Of a stretch of 62,675 nucleotides of DNA, positions 7,178 through 15,463 are shown one piece after another. The notes beneath the pieces are model-generated. The model was not told the origin of the DNA and searched no databases. It saw nothing but the letters and a program-made list of their open reading frames with translations. The DNA lies in assembly GCA_937927755.1 (NCBI GenBank), contig CALBDB010000059.1, positions 1-62,675 on the forward strand, written 5' to 3'. Each line of letters opens with the position of its first letter. Position 1 is the first letter of the stretch. Made by a program: the position numbers and the translations under genes. This DNA comes from an uncultured Lysobacterales bacterium. Its GTDB lineage: Bacteria > Pseudomonadota > Gammaproteobacteria > Xanthomonadales > SZUA-36.

Positions 7178-10100
7178 ATGCTGCGCACCAAACTGCTTTC
7201 CACAATTCTTGCCCTTGGTACTTTCTCCTTACCTGTTACGAGCCCAGCCGAGGATCATCCGCTGGCTGGCATACCGCTCCGCAATCTCGGGCCGGCACTG
7301 ACTTCCGGACGTGTCTCTGATTTCGCATTTCACCCCAAGCATTCACAGGTTTTTTACGTGTCCATGGCCAGTGGCGGCGTGTGGAAAACAGAAAACAACG
7401 GTACAACCTGGAAACCGGTTTTCGATGGAGAAGGATCATTTGCCATCGGTGTAGTCGAACTGGATCCGTCAAATCCGAATATCGTCTGGGTTGGTAGTGG
7501 TGAAAACAACGCCCAGCGCAGCGTTGGTTACGGAGATGGTGTCTATAAATCTGTCGATGGCGGCAACAGCTGGCAAAACATGGGATTGAAGGATTCCGGG
7601 CATATTTCCATGATCCGTTTCCATCCCGAAGACAGCAATGTCATCTATGTTGCGGCCCAGGGTCCGCTTTGGAGCCCCGGCGGCGACCGTGGCCTGTATC
7701 GCTCCAAAGATGGCGGAGCGAACTGGGAACGTATTCTGGACATTGACGAGAACACGGGTATCAATGAATTCGTAATCAACCCGGCTAACCCGGATGAAAT
7801 CGTTGCATCCAGCTACCAGCGCAGACGCCACGTCTGGACACTAATCAACGGCGGGCCGGGCAGTGGTGTGCACAAAACCACGGACGGCGGCACCACCTGG
7901 AAAAAGGTCAAGGGCGGTTTGCCCGGTGGTGACCTCGGCCGCATCGGTTTGACCGCTGCACCATCGGAGCCGAGCATGATTTACGCGATTATCGAGGCAG
8001 ATGAAAAGGGCAAAGGCGTTTACCGCAGCACTGATTTTGGCGAGAGCTGGAACAAGCGCTCCGACCACTTAACAAGCAGCCCGCAGTACTACAACGAGCT
8101 GTATGTCGATCCGAAAAATCCGGAGCGTATCTACTCGGTTGATACTTTTACCCATGTCAGTGAGGACGGCGGTAAAAGCTGGAGCAAGATCTCATTCAAG
8201 AACCGCCACGTGGACGACCACGCACTCTGGATCGACCCCAATAACAGCGACCACCTTTATATCGGCGGTGACGGCGGTGTCTACGAAAGCTGGGATCGTG
8301 GTGAGTTGTGGCGCCATGTACGCAACCTTCCGGTGACGCAGTTCTACCGTGCCACGCCGGATAATGACACACCGTTTTATAATGTCTGTGGTGGCACACA
8401 GGACAATTTCACGCTGTGCGGACCCAGCCGCAATACCAAGACTGATGGCATCACCAACGGAGACTGGTGGGTTGCACAGTTTGGCGACGGCTTCAAAGCA
8501 CAGATAGACCCGACCGACGCCAACATCGTCTATGCCCAGGCGCAGTATGGCTCACTGGGCCGTTTTGATCGCGTTACCGGCGAGCGATTGCAGATCACAC
8601 CTATGCCGGGCGCCGATGAGAACAACTACAACTGGAACTGGAGTTCCCCGCTGATCATTTCGCCGCACGACCACCGCAGGCTGTACTACGGCGCCGATCG
8701 CCTGTTCCGTTCCGACGACCGCGGTGAAAGCTGGGTTGCGGTCAGCGGCGACCTGAGCCGTGATATAGATCGCAACAAGCTTAAAGTTATGGGCCGTGTC
8801 TGGAGTGTGGATTCCATCGCCAAGAATGTTTCCACCTCCACCTATGGCGCCCTGATCGCGGTGGATGAAAGCCCCCTGGTCGAAGGCCTGATATATGCGG
8901 GCACCGATGACGGGTTGATCCATGTCACCAGTGACGGCGGCAGCAACTGGAGCATGGTGGATTCATTCAAGGGCGTGCCTGACATGTCGCTGATCGAAGA
9001 CATTATTGCATCCTTCCATGATGCTGACGTAGCTTATGCCGTGATCGATAACCATAAGCGTGGCGACTACAAGCCTTATGTTCTGAAAACCGAAAACCGT
9101 GGCCGCAACTGGAGCCTGATCAGTAATAATCTTCCAGAACGCGGCTCGGCACATACCATCATAGAGGACCATGTCGATTCGAACCTGTTGTTCGTCGGCA
9201 CGGAATTCGGCCTGTTTTTCAGCAATGACGGCGGCGCCAACTGGAACGAGTTGACATCACTGCCAACCATCGCTGTCCGTGATCTGGAAATTCAGCGACG
9301 TGAAGGCGATCTCGTGGTCGGCACATTCGGGCGCGGCTTCTATATCCTTGACGATTACTCCCCATTGCGCACGAGCGGCAGCAAGCTCAAAAACGAGGCA
9401 ACCCTGTTTGGTGTACGTGACGCATGGCTCTATGTCCCCGACAACCGCCGTGGCTGGGGTGGAAAGGGTGACTGGGGCGTGGGCCGTTATACAGCCGACA
9501 ACCCGCCTTATGGCGCAGTGTTCGCCTATTATCTCTCCAAGGACCTGCAGTCCCTGAAAGAGCAGCGCCGGGAAGCTGAGAAGGAGGCCGCCAAAGAGGG
9601 TGGTGATAATCCGTACCCAAGCTGGGAACAGCTACGCCGCGAAGACCGCGAAGAGGCGCCGTCCATAATGCTCACCGTGCGTGACGAGGCCGGAAACGTG
9701 GTTCAGCGTATCAATGGACCTGCCGGTAAAGGCTTCCACCGTGTTGCATGGAATATGCGCTACCCGGCACCTGATCCGGTCGATCTTTCCCCCGAAACCA
9801 ATTTAGCTCCCTGGATGAGCCCGCCGCAAGGCCCGATGGCATTGCCAGGGAAATACAGTGTCAGCATGTCAAAACGTGTGGAAGGCAATCTGGTAGAGCT
9901 TGCGCCGGCGCAGTCCTTTGAACTGAAGCCGTTGTTTGAAGGCGGGCTGGTAACGGATAACCGCCAGGCACTGCTTGATTTCCAGATGAAGTCGAACGAC
10001 CTTTACCGCGCCATTACCGGTGCGAACAAGGCCCGTAGCGAACTCCAGGGCCGCATCAACCACCTGTTGAAGGCGGCGACGGATACACCTGCATCCGGCG

Positions 10101-10426
10101 AGGAGCACGCGCAGGCGTTACGCACCCTGAATGCCCGTATGCAGGACCTGAATGTGAAATTCAGCGGTGACAGAACCATCTCCAGGCGCGCCGAACCGGT
10201 ACCCATGTCTATTACCGGACGTATCAATACCATCGTCGGCGGCCATTGGGACAGCCAATCTGCCGTCACGGGCAATTACCGAGATTCCTATGCAATTGCA
10301 GACCGGCAGTTCCGGCAGGCGCTAGGAGAGTTGAAAGCCATTGCCGCTGATCTTGCCACGGTGGAAGCCGCCTTGCAGGCTGAGGGTGCACCGTGGACGC
10401 CCGGCCGCCTGCCTGATTGGCCCTGA
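7178..10426 (+). CDS. Exported Asp-box (sortilin/VPS10-like) beta-propeller protein
   Basis: The product is 1082 residues from the ATG at 7178, chosen because a signal peptide follows at once (MLRTKLLSTILALGTF...SPAED). The reading frame opens earlier, at 7118. I count eleven Asp-box motifs of the S-x-D-G-G-x-x-W type, for example KSVDGGNSWQNM, RSKDGGANWERI, KTTDGGTTWKKV and FSNDGGANWNEL. These are spread over residues about 45-720 and predict two beta-propellers. A C-terminal region of about 300 residues with a coiled-coil-like part (LKEQRREAEKEAAKEGG) follows. Proteins of this kind are common in marine Gammaproteobacteria and are often labelled glycosyl hydrolases, but no catalytic residues are evident. 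It sits 12 bp upstream of an outer-membrane barrel gene, probably in one operon. Confidence 0.82.
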   Translation: MLRTKLLSTILALGTFSLPVTSPAEDHPLAGIPLRNLGPALTSGRVSDFAFHPKHSQVFYVSMASGGVWKTENNGTTWKPVFDGEGSFAIGVVELDPSNPNIVWVGSGENNAQRSVGYGDGVYKSVDGGNSWQNMGLKDSGHISMIRFHPEDSNVIYVAAQGPLWSPGGDRGLYRSKDGGANWERILDIDENTGINEFVINPANPDEIVASSYQRRRHVWTLINGGPGSGVHKTTDGGTTWKKVKGGLPGGDLGRIGLTAAPSEPSMIYAIIEADEKGKGVYRSTDFGESWNKRSDHLTSSPQYYNELYVDPKNPERIYSVDTFTHVSEDGGKSWSKISFKNRHVDDHALWIDPNNSDHLYIGGDGGVYESWDRGELWRHVRNLPVTQFYRATPDNDTPFYNVCGGTQDNFTLCGPSRNTKTDGITNGDWWVAQFGDGFKAQIDPTDANIVYAQAQYGSLGRFDRVTGERLQITPMPGADENNYNWNWSSPLIISPHDHRRLYYGADRLFRSDDRGESWVAVSGDLSRDIDRNKLKVMGRVWSVDSIAKNVSTSTYGALIAVDESPLVEGLIYAGTDDGLIHVTSDGGSNWSMVDSFKGVPDMSLIEDIIASFHDADVAYAVIDNHKRGDYKPYVLKTENRGRNWSLISNNLPERGSAHTIIEDHVDSNLLFVGTEFGLFFSNDGGANWNELTSLPTIAVRDLEIQRREGDLVVGTFGRGFYILDDYSPLRTSGSKLKNEATLFGVRDAWLYVPDNRRGWGGKGDWGVGRYTADNPPYGAVFAYYLSKDLQSLKEQRREAEKEAAKEGGDNPYPSWEQLRREDREEAPSIMLTVRDEAGNVVQRINGPAGKGFHRVAWNMRYPAPDPVDLSPETNLAPWMSPPQGPMALPGKYSVSMSKRVEGNLVELAPAQSFELKPLFEGGLVTDNRQALLDFQMKSNDLYRAITGANKARSELQGRINHLLKAATDTPASGEEHAQALRTLNARMQDLNVKFSGDRTISRRAEPVPMSITGRINTIVGGHWDSQSAVTGNYRDSYAIADRQFRQALGELKAIAADLATVEAALQAEGAPWTPGRLPDWP

Positions 10427-10438
10427 TGAAAGCGGCTG

Positions 10439-11674
10439 ATGTTTGACTATCGAAAAACAGTACTTGCACTGGTGATCCTGGCCTTTTCCGGCCAGGGCCC
10501 GGTCTATGGCAACGAGCATGGCGGTGACGGTACTTCTGAAGCAGTTGCAGAAAAAGCTGCAACAGCTTCCGGGGATGACGGCAAACCGCCGCCAACGGAG
10601 GACAAGGCCAAAAAGAAGAAGTCAAAGGATCCAAACCGTGGCCGCTTCCTTCCAATACCTATTTTCATCACGGAGCCCGCTGTCGGCGAAGGCTTTGGCC
10701 TGGCCCTGGCCTATTTTCACCGCAAAAAGGAATTGCCGCAGGAGCGCAAGCTGGCTTCACCATATTCGATCGCACATGCATCGGACGAACAGGCACCCCC
10801 ACCCACGGTAACCGGCATCCTTGGGGCCGTGACCAACAACGGAACGAAAGCGGCCGGTGTCGGTCATATGAACTCTTTCAGAAATGACCAAATCCGTTTT
10901 ACCGGCGCCCTCGGCCTGGCGGATGTCAATTCGACGTTCTACCTGCTGGATTATCCCTTCAAGTTCAACCTCAGGGGCAAACTTGTTTTCCAGGAGACAC
11001 GCTTCCGGATGGGCGACAGCAAATTGTTCCTTGGTATTGGCCTGTCCTACCTTGATGCCAGCAGCGCTTTTCGGGTGGAGATACCGGAAGAACCGCCGCT
11101 TGATTCTTTAGACACCTTTGACCTGTTCCGCAGTGACGTGACAAACAGTGGCCTGTCTGCAAAGTTGGCATGGGATTCCCGCGACAACACTTCCATGCCC
11201 AACAAGGGCCAGTTGTTTGACCTTGCCCTGTGGCGCTATGACGAATTCCTGGGCGGTGACTCTGACTATTGGGATGTCAGGTTGAAAATGCTCAGCTTCC
11301 ACCAGTTAACTGAAAATTTTGTGCTGGGTGGGCGCCTGGAATTTTCTGCTATCGACGGTAATGCACCGTTCTTTGCTATTCCATGGGTAACACTGCGCGG
11401 CATACCGGCGATGCGCTACCAAGGGGATCGTGTCGGTGTATTTGAACTTGAGGGCCGCTATAACTTTTCACCGAAATGGGCAATGATCGCTTTTGCTGGT
11501 AGCGGCTCGGTTTCCAGCAATTTGCCCGCTATTGACACGGAGCAGAGCATTTACAACTACGGCCTGGGTGGACGCTTCAAGATATTTGAGGCGCAGAATG
11601 TCTGGGTGGGGATTGACATTGCGCAGGGACCGGAAGATACCAACTGGTATATCCAGGTTGGGCATGCCTGGTAG
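10439..11674 (+). CDS. BamA/TamA-like outer-membrane beta-barrel protein
   Basis: The product is 411 residues with signal peptide MFDYRKTVLALVILAFSGQG. A low-complexity Ala/Lys linker (residues 25-65) leads into the barrel, which starts at FLPIPIFITEPAVGEGFGLA. The rest shows alternating amphipathic strands (NQIRFTGALGLADVNSTFYLL, LSAKLAWDSRDNTSMPNKGQL), the usual barrel of the Bac_surface_Ag family, and ends in an aromatic residue (GHAW) as outer-membrane proteins do. There are no POTRA domains, so it is unlikely to be an insertase. It is translated 12 bp after the propeller protein, which suggests the two work together at the cell surface. Confidence 0.8.
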   Translation: MFDYRKTVLALVILAFSGQGPVYGNEHGGDGTSEAVAEKAATASGDDGKPPPTEDKAKKKKSKDPNRGRFLPIPIFITEPAVGEGFGLALAYFHRKKELPQERKLASPYSIAHASDEQAPPPTVTGILGAVTNNGTKAAGVGHMNSFRNDQIRFTGALGLADVNSTFYLLDYPFKFNLRGKLVFQETRFRMGDSKLFLGIGLSYLDASSAFRVEIPEEPPLDSLDTFDLFRSDVTNSGLSAKLAWDSRDNTSMPNKGQLFDLALWRYDEFLGGDSDYWDVRLKMLSFHQLTENFVLGGRLEFSAIDGNAPFFAIPWVTLRGIPAMRYQGDRVGVFELEGRYNFSPKWAMIAFAGSGSVSSNLPAIDTEQSIYNYGLGGRFKIFEAQNVWVGIDIAQGPEDTNWYIQVGHAW

Positions 11675-11688
11675 ATATTTATTTGGGG

Positions 11689-11769
11689 AATCGCCGCGAG
11701 ACGCGCCTCCCACGGGGTGTGCCTCCTGCGGGGATAGCTAAAAGGATCGCGACGTTGGCGTCGCTCCTA
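11689..11769. repeat. REP pair, B followed by inverted A
   Basis: Unit B (11689-11713, AATCGCCGCGAGACGCGCC) is followed by unit A inverted (11746-11769, ATCGCGACGTTGGCGTCGCTC). The order is opposite to the three-unit arrays. It fills the convergent gap between the barrel gene and the phospholipase-D gene. Confidence 0.72.
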
Positions 11770-11795
11770 AAGCTTGTTCGTGGGGCAGTACCAAG

Positions 11796-13340
11796 TCAAA
11801 GCTGACTCTCGGGGAGGATTCGGGACAGGAATGCTTTGAACCTCAACCACCTGCTTGCCTGTGGTTCGTTGGTTTCAACAATGTCCTCGCCGTCAATCAC
11901 CGTGGTCCACCTGAGCTTTCCATTCTCGGCCTCAGACACCCGGTAGGCAAAAGCCGGCAGCCTCTCGAAAAACCTTTCCAGCATACTGTCTGTAAGTTCC
12001 GGACTGTCAATTAATACCCCTGCTTCCGTATTAATATCAATCGAACGTGGATCGAGATTCAGCGAGCCTACAAAGGTATAGCGACGATCAATGAGTATTC
12101 CCTTTGTATGCAGGGTGAGGCTGTCATAAGCATTCTCTCTGTCACCTTCCGGAATCCCGGAGGCATCCACCCTGACCTCGTACAACTCCACCCCGGCTTT
12201 AATAATGTCACTGCGATAGCCGGCGTAAGCGCCATGAACCGGTACATGATTATTCGAGGCCAGTGAGTTGGTAACAATGACCACTCTTACACCCTTGCCG
12301 GTAATGCTTCGCCAGAATTCGACACCGTTTTTCCCGGGAATGAAGTACGGTGTGATAATCACGACCTCGGATTTCGCTTCATCGATCATAGCGGCAAGTG
12401 CCGTTACCAATATCTTGTAATCTGTCGAGACCTTGTTCAATAGCTTTTCAGGGTCATCGGTAATGACCTGGCTGTCGCCGGGAAATAGTGCAATCCGGTT
12501 TGCGGCTATGTCCTGCATCAATGGCGAGTTAAGGGCCCTGCCATAGATTGACCGGTTGGCCTCGATGGTTTTCTTATCCATATTGGCGCGGACAGTTTCC
12601 AGGTCCGGAACATCTTTTCCTGTCTCTAAGGCCTCAACTGGCAAGGACAACTCGTGGTTCCAGAAAAGGTCAAATTTTTCAGATATTTCCGCAGCGACAG
12701 GCCCAGCCGCGAACATGTCAAAATCCCTGAACTCGGCATCATCCAGTAACTCGAAATATTCATCAGCAATATTACGGCCGCCGACAACGCTCATCTGGTT
12801 ATCCACCGTGAACGACTTGTTATGCATGCGCCGGTTGGCGAGCTTGAAATCGGCCATGTAATTGAGGTAATAGAAACCACGCCTGCCAACCGGGTTAAAA
12901 AGCCGGAGCTCGATGTTCGGGTGCTGATTGAACATAAAGAATGCTTCGTCATCGACAGTTGTGAAGATGTCATCGAGCAGCAGTCTCACGCGTACCCCGC
13001 GATCAGCGGCTTTTAACAATTTCCCTGCAAACAGGCGACCAGCCGAATCAGGCTTCATCAAAAAATACTGGGCGTCAATTGTACGTTCCGCACGATCAAT
13101 CATCTTAAGCCTGATCCCCAAAGCATCAAGCCCTTCAATCAAGGGGTAAAACCCGGATTTACCAGGATGGTTTGCTGTCCATTTGGAAACCTGGATGCCC
13201 AGGCTGGTATCACTGGTATCGGTTAGCGCATGGCTTTCCTGCCTGGGAAAATCAAGTGGCGCAGTTGCACAGCTTGTCAGCGAAAGTGCTAATAGAATGG
13301 GTGCAATCGTTGTGAGATCTAATTGTTTTATGCAAATCAT
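11796..13340 (-). CDS. Phospholipase D-family lipoprotein (cardiolipin synthase C-like)
   Basis: The product is 514 residues. A lipoprotein signal (LLALSLTSC, Cys at about residue 24) places it in the envelope. Two HKD motifs are present: HNKSFTVDNQMSVVGGRN near residue 170 and HTKGILIDRRYTFVGSLNLD near residue 415. Both keep the H-x-K-x4-D form and the downstream GG/GS-x-N. The spacing and the NRRM and NVPVHGAY-like surroundings resemble ClsC/YmdC, which makes cardiolipin from phosphatidylglycerol and phosphatidylethanolamine. The lipoprotein anchor makes a periplasmic phospholipase or transphosphatidylase plausible. It is divergent from the octaheme cytochrome gene, with a 320-bp gap. Confidence 0.85.
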   Translation of the reverse strand: MICIKQLDLTTIAPILLALSLTSCATAPLDFPRQESHALTDTSDTSLGIQVSKWTANHPGKSGFYPLIEGLDALGIRLKMIDRAERTIDAQYFLMKPDSAGRLFAGKLLKAADRGVRVRLLLDDIFTTVDDEAFFMFNQHPNIELRLFNPVGRRGFYYLNYMADFKLANRRMHNKSFTVDNQMSVVGGRNIADEYFELLDDAEFRDFDMFAAGPVAAEISEKFDLFWNHELSLPVEALETGKDVPDLETVRANMDKKTIEANRSIYGRALNSPLMQDIAANRIALFPGDSQVITDDPEKLLNKVSTDYKILVTALAAMIDEAKSEVVIITPYFIPGKNGVEFWRSITGKGVRVVIVTNSLASNNHVPVHGAYAGYRSDIIKAGVELYEVRVDASGIPEGDRENAYDSLTLHTKGILIDRRYTFVGSLNLDPRSIDINTEAGVLIDSPELTDSMLERFFERLPAFAYRVSEAENGKLRWTTVIDGEDIVETNEPQASRWLRFKAFLSRILPESQL

Positions 13341-13660
13341 CTTTTTGAATCTTATCCTGATCTCTGTCTGCCTTCTATATATTTACCATTTCAGATGCAC
13401 GCATTGCCGGCCATGCGCATTTGGGAGACAGAACGTGGAAATATTTAACAGGAAAGTACAACGCAGCGCTTCATTATAAATTCGCGAACCTTAATTTAAG
13501 CTTAAATTCAGTTTAAGCCTGTGGTAAGCAAGCCTCCCATATCCTTCGCCTCAGGACCATCTATAAGAATCAGTTGGCGCGACAAAACGGTGCGCCCAGG
13601 ACTTCTGAAAAGATGGTCGTTTTTTGTCCAATTTTAAGAAGTTACACGAGGAGAAAGATA
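13341..13660. other. 320-bp divergent regulatory gap
   Basis: No gene is seen here. The region is AT-rich near 13470-13520 and holds the perfect palindrome described at 13493-13508. A TATAAA at about 13475 could be a -10 box. A long frame of the cytochrome gene extends back to 13574, but its first 29 codons do not look like protein. Confidence 0.6.
13493..13518. promoter_or_regulatory. Perfect 16-bp palindrome plus extra half-site, candidate operator
   Basis: AATTTAAGCTTAAATT (13493-13508) is a perfect palindrome. TTTAAGC is repeated at 13512-13518. The site lies about 150 bp before the cytochrome start and 150 bp from the phospholipase start, where a dimeric regulator could act on either promoter. 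No regulator gene is adjacent. Confidence 0.4.
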
Positions 13661-15307
13661 ATGAATGTCAAATCACCCGCCGCTTCGCGTGCGGTTTCCT
13701 TCCTTGTTGCCGTACTTGCCATCAGCCTGGCAGTCTTTCCATTGATTGGCCAGGCAAAGAGTTCAGGTACTGACATCTACGGAAGTTTCGAGAAATCAAC
13801 GCTGATCACGCCAGCTGATTTTATCGAGCAAGCGGACTCAAGCGATACCGATATACATGACCTGTACTTCGAACTCAGAGAGTACGAAGGAACCAAAACC
13901 TGCCTGATGTGCCATGAAGAACAAGGCACACAAATGCTCGATTCCGCTCACTTCAAGTGGGACGGGCTGAGCAAGAACATGGCCGGACAGGAAAAAGAGA
14001 TCCACGGCAAAAACGACCTGATAAACAACTTCTGTATTGCAGTTCCCACCAATGAAGGACGTTGCACACAGTGTCATGCCGGCTATGGTTACAAGGATGC
14101 GGACTATGACTTCACCAACCCTGAGAATGTCGATTGCCTGGTATGCCATGATAGCTCCGGCACCTACAAGAAGGATCCGAAAAAGGCCGGTATGCCTGCA
14201 GGCACTGTCGACCTCCAGGCTGTTGCCCGCAGCATTACCCAGGGAAGTGTTCCATCGCGTAAAAACTGCATCAACTGTCATTCCCATGCTGGCGGTGGCG
14301 ATAATGTAAAACATGGCGACCTGTCATCAGATATCGTTAACACGACTCGCGAATATGACGTTCATATGGGTGCCGATGGCGCTGACATGACTTGTGTAGC
14401 CTGCCACGGCGCGAACCATGATCCCAAGGATGGCACCGTGAACCACGGTATCGCCGGAATGGCCCAGCACTCTGTCCACGAAGGTGAAATGAAGCAGTGT
14501 TCAGATTGCCATGGCAATGTGAAGAAAATCCATGTCGGCACCAGTGTTGAGGACATGCTGGTGAATGAAACCTGGCACGACCGCCTGGCTTGCCAGGTCT
14601 GCCATATCCCGGCAATAGCACGGAAAATCCCAACCAAGACCGAATGGTACTGGGCCGACGCCGGTCAGGATGTCGACCCGATCCCGAAAGACCCGGACAC
14701 AGGCATGCCGCTCTATAACAAGATGAAAGGCACGTTTAACTGGGAATTGAACTATCGCCCGGTACTGCGCTACTCAAACGGCAAATGGGTACGGAAAACC
14801 ATTGGTGACAACGACAAGTATGACTCAGAGCCGGTCTCGCTTGCTCATCCCCTGGGTGATTACAATGATCCGAACGCAATGATCTATCCGTTCAAACTGA
14901 TGATAGGTAACCAGGCTGCAGATCCGGTCACAAAGACCATCTCTGTGCCACATCTGTTCGGAATGGCTGGTGGCCCGAATCCTTACTGGGTCAAGTACGA
15001 CTGGAATCTTGCCTTGATGGACGGCGCGGCCTATACCGGTCAGGATTACAGTGGTGAATACTCATTCATAGATACCACAATGCTGCTTTCAGTGAACCAT
15101 GAAATTGCTCCAGCTGATCAAGCGTTGGGTGCCGGCGTTATGCCCGACAGCTGCCTGGACTGTCACCAGTCCGGTAATGTCGACTTCCAGGCACTTGGCT
15201 GGGATGCTGATCCGCTGGATGGCGGAGAACGTACTACTGATGCGGTACCGACACAGTCCAACTCCAGCTTGCTGAGCACAAAAGTTAGTGCTGAGGGTGC
15301 TCGATAG
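13661..15307 (+). CDS. Octaheme c-type cytochrome, tetrathionate reductase (OTR) family
   Basis: The product is 548 residues from the ATG at 13661, preceded by GAGGAGAAAGATA. A signal peptide (residues about 1-34) ends near GQAKS. There are eight CxxCH haem motifs, starting at about residues 81 (CLMCH), 135 (CTQCH), 159 (CLVCH), 203 (CINCH), 245 (CVACH), 280 (CSDCH), 311 (CQVCH) and 498 (CLDCH). The number and the long gap before the last haem fit the periplasmic OTR family of Shewanella, which reduces tetrathionate, nitrite and hydroxylamine in vitro. The OTR active-site haem has lysine as ligand; I cannot assign that lysine. No quinol dehydrogenase or other partner lies beside it. The gene ends in two hairpins. 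Confidence 0.88.
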   Translation: MNVKSPAASRAVSFLVAVLAISLAVFPLIGQAKSSGTDIYGSFEKSTLITPADFIEQADSSDTDIHDLYFELREYEGTKTCLMCHEEQGTQMLDSAHFKWDGLSKNMAGQEKEIHGKNDLINNFCIAVPTNEGRCTQCHAGYGYKDADYDFTNPENVDCLVCHDSSGTYKKDPKKAGMPAGTVDLQAVARSITQGSVPSRKNCINCHSHAGGGDNVKHGDLSSDIVNTTREYDVHMGADGADMTCVACHGANHDPKDGTVNHGIAGMAQHSVHEGEMKQCSDCHGNVKKIHVGTSVEDMLVNETWHDRLACQVCHIPAIARKIPTKTEWYWADAGQDVDPIPKDPDTGMPLYNKMKGTFNWELNYRPVLRYSNGKWVRKTIGDNDKYDSEPVSLAHPLGDYNDPNAMIYPFKLMIGNQAADPVTKTISVPHLFGMAGGPNPYWVKYDWNLALMDGAAYTGQDYSGEYSFIDTTMLLSVNHEIAPADQALGAGVMPDSCLDCHQSGNVDFQALGWDADPLDGGERTTDAVPTQSNSSLLSTKVSAEGAR

Positions 15308-15354
15308 CACGGGTTGAATAAGTACGCTCTGACTCCGCACAATCTTCCGGGGTC

Positions 15355-15395
15355 AAGGTGGCCTTGGCATTCAATGCCAGGGCCACCTTATTTAC
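15355..15395 (+). terminator. Long hairpin after the octaheme cytochrome gene
   Basis: AAGGTGGCC plus TTGGCAT pairs with ATGCCAG plus GGCCACCTT around a TCA loop, giving a stem of about 16 bp with one mismatch. ATTTACT follows. It is the first of two hairpins after the stop and may protect the mRNA end. Confidence 0.6.
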
Positions 15396-15420
15396 TCTCC
15401 TCACCTCCGGAGAAGAAGTG

Positions 15421-15450
15421 GCCCGGGCAGCAATGTCCGGGTCTCTTTTT
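15421..15450 (+). terminator. Rho-independent terminator of the octaheme cytochrome gene
   Basis: GCCCGGGCA (15421-15429) pairs with TGTCCGGGT (15434-15442) around GCAA. TCTCTTTTT follows at once. It lies in the convergent gap before the LysAC stop. Confidence 0.8.
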
Positions 15451-15463
15451 ATCTGCAGACCGT

